From JACPPO01 sp965262505 (lineage in GTDB: Bacteria > Acidobacteriota > Vicinamibacteria > Vicinamibacterales > UBA2999): DNA of 64,000 nt. Below are positions 57,731-64,000 of the stretch, in pieces. Where the stretch lies: assembly GCA_965262505.1 (NCBI GenBank), contig CBDHFM010000030.1, positions 124,001 to 188,000 of the forward strand, in the 5' to 3' direction. Below the pieces are notes generated by a model, which saw nothing but the letters and a program-made list of their open reading frames with translations, did no database searches and had not been told where the DNA came from. The position numbers and the translations under genes are program-made. Positions within the stretch are counted from its first letter, which is position 1; every line of letters begins with the position of its first letter.

Positions 57731-59075
57731 CTGGGGAGCCCGGCTCGTAGCGCTCGTCCTTCTGGTGCTCGTCGCCGGCTGCGCCACGCGCGCCGTGCCG
57801 CCGCTACCGGTGGCTCTCGCGTATCCAGAGTTCGTCTATCCGACCTTGCCGCAGCCACTTGAGACCGCGGACGCGGCACGCCGTATTGACCGTGGCTGGC
57901 GCTTTCTGCAGAACAACGATCTCGACAGTGCCGGCCGGGAATTCGCCGTGGCGGCGCAGCGAACCCCTGCGCTGTATCCCGCCGATGCGGGTGGCGCCTA
58001 CGTGGCACTGGCGCGGCGCGACTACGATCGCGCGCTCCGCACGTTCGACGCCGTGCTTCGTGCGGCACCAATGTACGTGCCGGCGCTCATGGGCCGCGGG
58101 CAGACACTGCTCGCCCTCAACAGGAACGCCGCCGCCCTCGAGGCGTTCGAAGCGGTCCTGACCGTTGATCCTTCTCTGGCCGACGTCCGCAGCAGGATCG
58201 ACGTGCTTCGGTTCCGGAGTCTCCAGGACATCATCGAAGAGGCGCGGGCAGCGGCCGCGGCTGGACGGGTGGCGGAGGCGCGGAGCGGATACGAACAAGC
58301 GCTGCAGATCTCGCCTGAGAGCGCCTTTCTGTACCGGGAACTCGGCCTGATCGAGCGGACGCAGGGCAGCGTGGAGGCTGGACTCGACCGGTTTCGGCGC
58401 GCCGCCGAGCTCGATCCCGGCGACGCCGTCTCCCTGATACAGATCGGCGAGCTACTCGCCGAGCGGCAGGATTTCGGGGGTGCCGAAGCTGCGTACCGGC
58501 GCGCCGCGGATATCGAGCCGAGCGGCGATCTCAGTGCGCGGATCGCCGCGGTAATGGAAAGGGCGCGGGATGCTCGATTGCCCGCCGAGTTTCAGGCCAT
58601 GGCCGGTGTGGCCCAGATGTCGCGCGGTGATCTCGCCGCGCTGTTCGGCATTCGGCTGGAAGACGTCCTTCGCCAAGCCCCCGAGCGGGACGTGGTCGTG
58701 ACTGACACGCAAGGGCATTGGGCGGCCGCCTGGATCGCCCAGGTGGCACGGGCGGGGGTCGTAGACCCGTTTGCGAACCACACGTTTCAGCCGCGCGCCC
58801 TGATTACCCGCGGCGACCTCGCTGGCGCCGTCAGCCGTGTCGTGGCGGTGATTGCCGCCAGTCGGCCAGAGCTCGGCGCTCGCCTCGCCGAACGGCCACA
58901 GATTGCTGACATGGATGTGGCGCACTTGAGCTATCCGGCCGTCTCCATTGCGGTTGCCTCGGGGGTCATGCCTCTTCTGGACGGGGGGCTCTTCCAGGCG
59001 GCGCAACGAGTGTCGGGCGCCGAAGCGATGGACGTAGTCGCCCGTGTGCGGGCACTCGCGGGCTCCTCCCGCTGA
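57720..59075 (+). CDS. TPR lipoprotein with C-terminal SLH-like region
   Basis: A 451-residue lipoprotein; lipobox LVAGC puts the acylated Cys at about residue 21. Residues 55-285 are tetratricopeptide repeats (GWRFLQNNDLDSAGREFAVA, ALMGRGQTLLALNRNAAALE, YRELGLIERTQGSVEAGLDR, LIQIGELLAERQDFGGAEAA). The C-terminal region has two SLH-like segments (DTQGHWAAAWIAQVARAGVV, then DVAHLSYPAVSIAVASGVM), which in other bacteria bind cell-wall polymer. A scaffold role at the envelope is likely. Confidence 0.8.
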   Translation: MRRSWGARLVALVLLVLVAGCATRAVPPLPVALAYPEFVYPTLPQPLETADAARRIDRGWRFLQNNDLDSAGREFAVAAQRTPALYPADAGGAYVALARRDYDRALRTFDAVLRAAPMYVPALMGRGQTLLALNRNAAALEAFEAVLTVDPSLADVRSRIDVLRFRSLQDIIEEARAAAAAGRVAEARSGYEQALQISPESAFLYRELGLIERTQGSVEAGLDRFRRAAELDPGDAVSLIQIGELLAERQDFGGAEAAYRRAADIEPSGDLSARIAAVMERARDARLPAEFQAMAGVAQMSRGDLAALFGIRLEDVLRQAPERDVVVTDTQGHWAAAWIAQVARAGVVDPFANHTFQPRALITRGDLAGAVSRVVAVIAASRPELGARLAERPQIADMDVAHLSYPAVSIAVASGVMPLLDGGLFQAAQRVSGAEAMDVVARVRALAGSSR

Positions 59076-59081
59076 CCGGCG

Positions 59082-59645
59082 GTGGGTAACCTCACACTCG
59101 CGAACCAGCTCACGATCCTGCGGATCATGCTGATCCCTGTGTTCGTACTGCTGGTCGTCTACGGGTTTCTTGGATGGGCCCTCGTCGTCTTTCTGGTTGC
59201 CGGGATCACCGACGCCCTGGACGGCGTGATCGCCAGATGGACTGGCCAGCGCACGAGCCTCGGCGCCTGGCTCGATCCGATGGCCGACAAGCTGCTCCTC
59301 GTCACGACGTTCATCGTGTTGACGCTGCCCGGCGTGCCGCTGACCAATCACATCCCACTGTGGTTGACGGTGTTCGTCATCAGCCGCGACGTGGTGATCG
59401 TTGGAGTCGTGGCTATCGTGAGCCTCGCCGCCGGGCCACGGACGTTCAAGCCATCGATGCTGGGGAAGCTCGCGACCGCGACCTTCATCGTCACGAGCGT
59501 CGTGATCATGTATTTCAACTACCGACAGGAGCAGTCGATCGTCGTGGATATCGTGGTGTGGCTGTCGTTGACGCTGACCGTCGTGTCAGCGGCGGATTAC
59601 TTCATGAGGCTCCGGAAGCTGGTCAACGAGTCAACTCCTTCGTGA
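59082..59645 (+). CDS. pgsA: CDP-alcohol phosphatidyltransferase, PgsA-like
   Basis: A 187-residue membrane enzyme. The CDP-alcohol phosphotransferase motif DG-x2-AR-x8-G-x3-D-x3-D is intact: DGVIARWTGQRTSLGAWLDP then MADK (about residues 47-70). Start NLTLANQLTILRIMLIPVF is typical of PgsA, which makes phosphatidylglycerophosphate from CDP-diacylglycerol and glycerol 3-phosphate; a cardiolipin synthase of this fold cannot be excluded. GTG start, seven bases after the preceding stop. Its end overlaps the convergent UDP-sugar gene by 23 bases. Confidence 0.85.
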   Translation: MGNLTLANQLTILRIMLIPVFVLLVVYGFLGWALVVFLVAGITDALDGVIARWTGQRTSLGAWLDPMADKLLLVTTFIVLTLPGVPLTNHIPLWLTVFVISRDVVIVGVVAIVSLAAGPRTFKPSMLGKLATATFIVTSVVIMYFNYRQEQSIVVDIVVWLSLTLTVVSAADYFMRLRKLVNESTPS

Positions 59646-60555
59646 AATGGCCGACCGTTTTCAGTAGGCCATCTTCGAGATCGACTGTCGGCTTCCACTT
59701 CAAGAGGGTTCGGGCTCTCGCGATGTCCGGACGGCGCTGCCTCGGATCATCCACAGGCAACGGCCGATGCACGATGCGGCTCCTGGATCCGACCACTCGG
59801 ATCACCGTGCGGGCGAGCTCTTCGATCGTCACTTCGTGCGGATTGCCGATGTTGACCGGTTCGTTCGTGTCGGCCTCCATCAGTCGCAGCACGCCGTTGA
59901 CCAGATCGGTGACGTAGCAGAGGCTCCGGGTCTGGGTGCCGTCGCCGAAGACGGTCACGTCTTCGTTCCGCAGGGCCTGCGACATGAACGCTGGGACGGC
60001 GCGACCGTCGCGTAGGCGCATGCGTGGGCCGTAAGTGTTGAAGATACGCACGATCTTCGTGTTGAGGCCGTGGAAGCGGTGGTAGGCGAGCGTGATGGCT
60101 TCGGCGAACCGCTTGGCCTCGTCATAGACACCGCGCGGCCCGATAGGGTTGACGTTCCCCCAGTACGTCTCCTTCTGCGGATGCTCGAGCGGATCGCCGT
60201 ATACCTCGGAGGTCGACGCGAGCATAAAGCCCGCGCGCTTGGCCAGTGCGAGCCCCAGCGCGTTGTGTGTGCCGAGGGAGCCGACTTTGAGGGTCTGAAT
60301 CGGAAGCTCCAGGTAGTCGATGGGGCTTGCCGGACTGGCCCAGTGCAGTACGAAGTCGACGGCGCCATCGACATCGATATGATGGGTCACGTCGTGCCGA
60401 ACGAAGTCGAACGCGCGGTCTCGCAAGTGAGCGATGTTCTCGATGCTGCCGGTCAGGAGATTGTCGATGCCAACGACGCGATGGCCGCGGTCGAGTAATT
60501 CCTCGCAGAGATGCGATCCGATGAACCCTGCGGCACCCGTGACGACGATTCTCAC
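59623..60555 (-). CDS. UDP-glucuronate decarboxylase (UDP-xylose synthase)-like SDR
   Basis: A 310-residue extended short-chain dehydrogenase. NAD motif GAAGFIGSHLCEELL (residues 7-21), the family-specific HWASPASPIDYLELP, catalytic STSEVYGDP and Y-DEA-K (GVYDEAKRFAEA), and RIFNTYGPRMRL. The PASPxxY segment points to UDP-glucuronate decarboxylases, which make UDP-xylose, an activated pentose for polysaccharides. It is the last gene of the exopolysaccharide block on the minus strand and is separated from its upstream neighbour by an IS30 element. Confidence 0.85.
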   Translation of the reverse strand: MRIVVTGAAGFIGSHLCEELLDRGHRVVGIDNLLTGSIENIAHLRDRAFDFVRHDVTHHIDVDGAVDFVLHWASPASPIDYLELPIQTLKVGSLGTHNALGLALAKRAGFMLASTSEVYGDPLEHPQKETYWGNVNPIGPRGVYDEAKRFAEAITLAYHRFHGLNTKIVRIFNTYGPRMRLRDGRAVPAFMSQALRNEDVTVFGDGTQTRSLCYVTDLVNGVLRLMEADTNEPVNIGNPHEVTIEELARTVIRVVGSRSRIVHRPLPVDDPRQRRPDIARARTLLKWKPTVDLEDGLLKTVGHFTKELTR

Positions 60556-60591
60556 GCTGTTGCTCCCATTCAGACTGGTGGACCGAGATTG

Positions 60592-62032
60592 GGTTCAAGG
60601 TATCGTCGCAACACCGCGTTGTGTGACCGAGCATAGCTGATTCCTAAGCGCCTCCGCGGGGGTCTGCCAGGCGAGGGTCTTCCGGGGGCGACCATTGAGA
60701 GCAGCAGCCACAGCGTCAAGGTCATCGCGGGAGTGCCTGGACAGGTCGGTGCCTTTGGGAAAGTACTGGCGGAGCAGGCCGTTGGTGTTCTCGTTCGTGC
60801 CGCGTTGCCAGGGGCTATGCGGATCGCAGAAGTAGATTGGTAGACCGGTGACGATGCGGAGCTGAACGTGTTGAGCCATCTCGGCACCTTGGTCCCACGT
60901 CAGTGAACGGCGAAGCTGCTCCGGTAGCGTGAGGATCGCCGACGCGATGGCGTCTCGGACGGCCTCGGCACCGTGCCCGGCCAGTGCGGGACCGTTCTTG
61001 ATCCGAGGCTGCCCATAATCATCCATGCGAGGGAGATGCAGCAGCATCGTGAAACGGGTGGTGCGGTCCACGAGGGTCCCAATCGCGGAGCTACCCAGCC
61101 CGACAATCAGGTCACCCTCCCAGTGTCCTGGCACCGCCCGATCGTCGGCTTCGGCGGGGCGCTGACTGATCATGATGTCGGATCGGACGAACTGCTTGCC
61201 GCGTCCGCGTGTACGTGCTCTAGGAACCCGTAGCGCCCGTCCGGTCCGCAAGCACGTCACCAGTTCGCGTCGCAACGCACCTCGTCCTTGCACGTAGAGC
61301 GCTTGGTAGATGGCCTCGTGGGAGATCCGCATCGATTCATCATCGGGGAAGTCGACGTGCAGTCTGTTGGCGATTTGCTCGGGACTCCATGAAGCCGCCC
61401 AGCGTCGATCCTGCCGACGACCGTGACGGCGACCATTCCAGTGCACAGCGGGACCACGCACCTTCGTCCCGTCCGTGGCCGTCACCATGCCCACAAGTCG
61501 GTCTTGCACGTAGCGACGCAGCTCGTCGTGCTGCGCCAGCTTCGCTACCTTCGGTCTTTTGGCCTTCAGGTCGGCGTGCCACTGCGCGGTCGTCGCGCGA
61601 TACTCCAGCCCACCATTGCGGGTGGCCGCATTGCGACGTAGCTCGCGCGAGATGGTCGACGCGGAGCGGCTGACTCGCCGACCGATGTCACGAATGGCGA
61701 CGTGCTGGGCGTGCAAAATGGCAATTTCTTCGCGCTCGGCAAACGACAGATAACGCCCCGACAGTGGGGCCAGGCTGATCGGCGGCATGCCTCCACTTTC
61801 GCGGAACCATCGAGTACCGACCGGCTGAGACACGCCGGCAGCCAGCGCAGCCTCTTCGCTGGACAAGCCACAAGCGATTGATTCCCAAAATCGGCGCCGG
61901 TGCTCACGGCGTCCCGCCGTCGGGCGCCCCGGCGACCGCATCGGAGCACGTCCCGCACGATGTGACCGTCGACGTTTCGGTGTTCCCATCGCAACTCCTC
62001 ATCGTTGAGACGTTGCGACGACCGGTTGAATC
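60592..62032 (-). mobile_element. Complete IS30-family insertion sequence
   Basis: A 1.44-kb element. Ends: GGTTCAAGGTATCGTCGCAA (60592-) and, at the other end read inward, GATTCAACCGGTCGTCGCAA (-62032), matching at 16 of 21 positions. One intact transposase. No certain target duplication. It lies between the UDP-sugar decarboxylase and the sugar transferase gene, both on the same strand, so it interrupts what was probably one operon. Its right end nearly matches the remnant at 29257-29277. Confidence 0.85.
60595..61989 (-). CDS. IS30 family transposase
   Basis: A 464-residue transposase. The N-terminal helix-turn-helix regions (GLSSEEAALAAGVSQPVGTR; LSFAEREEIAILHAQHVAIR and DIGRRVSRSASTISRELRRN) are followed by a DDE core: first D in GHWEGDLIVGLG, second D in SLTWDQGAEMA, E in QRGTNENTNGLLRQYFPKG. 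Its C-terminus LNGRPRKTLAWQTPAEAL is characteristic. Intact and somewhat longer than IS30 itself. The stop codon lies within the element's terminal repeat. Confidence 0.92.
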   Translation of the reverse strand: MGTPKRRRSHRAGRAPMRSPGRPTAGRREHRRRFWESIACGLSSEEAALAAGVSQPVGTRWFRESGGMPPISLAPLSGRYLSFAEREEIAILHAQHVAIRDIGRRVSRSASTISRELRRNAATRNGGLEYRATTAQWHADLKAKRPKVAKLAQHDELRRYVQDRLVGMVTATDGTKVRGPAVHWNGRRHGRRQDRRWAASWSPEQIANRLHVDFPDDESMRISHEAIYQALYVQGRGALRRELVTCLRTGRALRVPRARTRGRGKQFVRSDIMISQRPAEADDRAVPGHWEGDLIVGLGSSAIGTLVDRTTRFTMLLHLPRMDDYGQPRIKNGPALAGHGAEAVRDAIASAILTLPEQLRRSLTWDQGAEMAQHVQLRIVTGLPIYFCDPHSPWQRGTNENTNGLLRQYFPKGTDLSRHSRDDLDAVAAALNGRPRKTLAWQTPAEALRNQLCSVTQRGVATIP

Positions 62033-62038
62033 TACCGA

Positions 62039-63472
62039 CTACGCCCGCTGAAACAATCCGCGCAACAACGTGAGCCACATAATCTTCAGATCCAGCGTCA
62101 CCGACCAGTTCTCGATGTAGTAGAGGTCGTACTCGATGCGCTTCTCGAGCGACGTGTTGCCCCGCCACCCGTTGATCTGGGCCCATCCGGTAATGCCCGC
62201 CTTGACCTTGTGCCGCAGCATGTACTGGGGAATCCGGTGCTTGAACCGATCCACGAAGAACGGACGCTCAGGTCGTGGGCCGACGATCGACATGTCTCCC
62301 CTCAGCACGTTCAGGAACTGCGGGAGCTCATCGAGGTCGAGCCTGCGGAGCCACCGTCCCATGGGCGTCGCCCTCGGGTCGTCATCGCGTGCCCAGACGG
62401 GCCCGGACGTTTCTTCGGCGCCCAGGTACATTGACCGAAACTTGTAGACGCTAAAGGCCTTGCCGTCGAGCCCCATCCGTTCCTGGCGATAAAACACAGG
62501 CCCGGGCGAGGTGAGCTTGACGAGCGCCGCAATCACGCCGAATGGGATCGCGAACACCAGACCAGCGAGGCCCGACAGCACGACATCGATCGTCCGCTTG
62601 ACCCAGGCATTGAAGCCCTGGAGCGGGACATCGTTCACGCTGATGATCGGCAGGCCATCCAGATCCTCGAGGCTGGCGCGAAGTGCGATGAACTGCAACA
62701 GATCCGGTACGACCTTGACCTCGATACATTCGCGGCTGGTGAGCTCCATCAGGTTGAGAAGCTTGGAGTGCTCCTCGAGGGGCAGCGCCACATACACGTG
62801 ATCGACACGCTCACGCTGCGCGATGTCGCCCACCTCGGCGAGCGTGCCGAGCAGGGGCAATCCGCGGTACCCGATGTGATCGCCGCCGGCGCGGTCGTCG
62901 ACGAATCCGATGGCTTGATATCCGAGCTCACGGTGCTGCAGGATGCGATCCGCCACCATGCGCCCAAGATCGCCAGCGCCTGCGATCAGGACGCGCTTGA
63001 GGCCGATTCCGGCGCGCCACCGACGTTCCAGCAGCTCCCGCACCGTTTCGCGTGAGGCATAGGTAAAGACGACGTTGAGGCCAAGAAACAACACCCAGAC
63101 GAGCTGCGACACTTCGTACGCGCCTCTGGCTTTCGCCTCTTCGGACGCGTAGTACGCCTGCACGTACAACGTGGAGATCACGCCAAGGACGACGGCCAGG
63201 ATGCTCCCAATGAGGACAGCAAAGAAATCGTCGACGCGCGAGCGGCCGCGACGGAGCCGGTAGACGCCCTGGAGCTGAAAAGCGAACGGCGCCAGAAGAG
63301 CGATGAACGGCAGCACGTTCAGGTACTGCTCAAACGGTGGATAGCCCCGCGGCACCGGGATAAGCCCGCTTTCGAATCGGATGCCGTATGCCAGGACGAA
63401 CGCCCACATCGCCAGCACCGAGTCGGTGAGGACGTAGAAGGCGACAAAGAGGCGACCGTATCGTCTTACCAT
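62039..63472 (-). CDS. Undecaprenyl-phosphate sugar phosphotransferase (polyprenyl glycosylphosphotransferase)
   Basis: A 477-residue inner-membrane enzyme that starts repeat-unit synthesis by moving a sugar phosphate onto undecaprenyl phosphate. Four N-terminal membrane helices (residues 10-130), a cytoplasmic CoA-binding-like domain (VLIAGAGDLGRMVADRIL), a fifth helix, and the bacterial sugar transferase domain with KRTIDVVLSGLAGL, SPGPVFYRQERMGLDGKAF and DELPQFLNVLRGDMSIVGPRP. Sugar specificity unknown. The start overlaps the preceding glycosyltransferase stop by seven bases. Confidence 0.9.
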   Translation of the reverse strand: MVRRYGRLFVAFYVLTDSVLAMWAFVLAYGIRFESGLIPVPRGYPPFEQYLNVLPFIALLAPFAFQLQGVYRLRRGRSRVDDFFAVLIGSILAVVLGVISTLYVQAYYASEEAKARGAYEVSQLVWVLFLGLNVVFTYASRETVRELLERRWRAGIGLKRVLIAGAGDLGRMVADRILQHRELGYQAIGFVDDRAGGDHIGYRGLPLLGTLAEVGDIAQRERVDHVYVALPLEEHSKLLNLMELTSRECIEVKVVPDLLQFIALRASLEDLDGLPIISVNDVPLQGFNAWVKRTIDVVLSGLAGLVFAIPFGVIAALVKLTSPGPVFYRQERMGLDGKAFSVYKFRSMYLGAEETSGPVWARDDDPRATPMGRWLRRLDLDELPQFLNVLRGDMSIVGPRPERPFFVDRFKHRIPQYMLRHKVKAGITGWAQINGWRGNTSLEKRIEYDLYYIENWSVTLDLKIMWLTLLRGLFQRA

Positions 63473-64000
63473 CTGGTGCCGATGGACGCGGTGATCGTCT
63501 CGTCGATCACCCTTCGCATCTGCTGTACGTGGCGGTCGCGTGAGAACCGCTGCGCGTCCTGTCTGATGCGTGCCGAATCGAACGACTGCCGGGCCACCCG
63601 CGTGAGCGCCTCCGCCAGCAGCTCGGCGTCAGGCTCCGCGAATAGCACGCCGTTCTCGCCGTCGATGACGGTGTCAAGTGCGCCTCCACGGCCGAGCGCC
63701 ACGACCGGGCGGCCGCACGCCTGAGCTTCGACTGGCACGATACCGAAGTCCTCCTCACCGGGCAACAGGACAGCGAGCGCCCGGCGATATTCATCCCGCA
63801 CCGCCTCGTCGCTGAGGCGGCCCAGAAACTCCACGTTCCGGCCGGCCTTCGCCTCCAGCCTGGCTCGATCCGGCCCGTCGCCGACAATGCGGAGGGCGGC
63901 ACCGACGCGATCGCAGGCCGTCATCGCGAGCTCGATCCTCTTGTACGGAACGAGCGCCGACACGATGAGAAAGTGACTACCCAGAGGGACATCTGCGGGG
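63466..64000 (-). CDS. Glycosyltransferase family 4 protein (partial, continues past window)
   Basis: The C-terminal 178 residues or so of a GT-B glycosyltransferase. The donor-binding region is visible: SALVPYKRIELAMTACDRVG, LRIVGDGPDRARLEAKAG, NVEFLGRLSDEAVRDEYRRA, the catalytic-domain E-x7-E in PGEEDFGIVPVEAQACGRPV, and ALGRGGALDTV. The 5' part lies beyond base 64000. It belongs to the exopolysaccharide cluster and is translationally coupled to the sugar phosphotransferase. Confidence 0.88.
   Translation of the reverse strand, partial: PADVPLGSHFLIVSALVPYKRIELAMTACDRVGAALRIVGDGPDRARLEAKAGRNVEFLGRLSDEAVRDEYRRALAVLLPGEEDFGIVPVEAQACGRPVVALGRGGALDTVIDGENGVLFAEPDAELLAEALTRVARQSFDSARIRQDAQRFSRDRHVQQMRRVIDETITASIGTRW

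Overview
The window is high-GC bacterial DNA and most likely comes from an Acidobacteriota (Vicinamibacteria-like) chromosome. This is inferred from the mix of families: a VWFA-related domain protein of acidobacterial type, DUF6152 and DUF5916 proteins, several exported proteins without close functional names, and a high load of varied insertion sequences. No rRNA, tRNA, CRISPR array or phage gene was recognised.

Layout. 0-2.3 kb: a DUF6152 protein and an IS3 element that abuts a gene remnant. 2.3-16.7 kb: metabolic and envelope genes, namely a VOC protein, an Ldh-family dehydrogenase divergent from a DctA-type transporter, an amidohydrolase, an exported glutaminase, an LVIVD protein, a DUF5916 outer-membrane protein, an MtfA-like peptidase fused to SEC-C, and an FKBP lipoprotein. 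16.7-32.2 kb: a 13 kb segment bracketed by two inverted, nearly identical ISAzo13-type elements. It carries a frameshifted ECF sigma factor with its putative membrane partners, a cytochrome c/Vgb-type fusion, a translationally coupled zinc peptidase/ATP-grasp ligase pair, PepF, and a FAD oxidase gene broken by an in-frame TGA. 32.2-45 kb: a response regulator/hemE/hemY operon, a histone-H1-like protein, rpiB with a truncated pgl remnant, a VWFA protein, a LysR regulator, an orphan DNA methyltransferase beside an IS630 element, and a LysM/S11 peptidoglycan peptidase. 45-60 kb: mostly housekeeping genes (fdhE, glgA, trxA-trxB, iscS-mnmA, a bactofilin/methyltransferase/SAM-hydrolase operon, acyl-CoA dehydrogenase, an MFS transporter, hflX, a TPR lipoprotein, a pgsA-like gene). 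59.6-64 kb: exopolysaccharide genes (UDP-sugar decarboxylase, polyprenyl sugar transferase, glycosyltransferase), split by a complete IS30 element.

Themes. (1) Four complete insertion sequences from four families, plus one more ISAzo13 copy, an IS30 remnant and a MITE-like pair; target duplications and ends are readable for several. (2) Several genes have a -10 box only 7-8 bases before the start codon with no ribosome-binding site, which suggests leaderless mRNAs. (3) Gene decay is frequent: IS3-abutted remnant, sigma-factor frameshift, FAD oxidase nonsense codon, half of pgl. (4) The best candidates for undescribed biology are the coupled ATP-grasp ligase/zinc peptidase pair, the bactofilin-methyltransferase-SAM hydrolase operon, and two small proteins at 42761-42976 and 56216-56353. 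All functional assignments come from reading motifs by eye; no database search was run.
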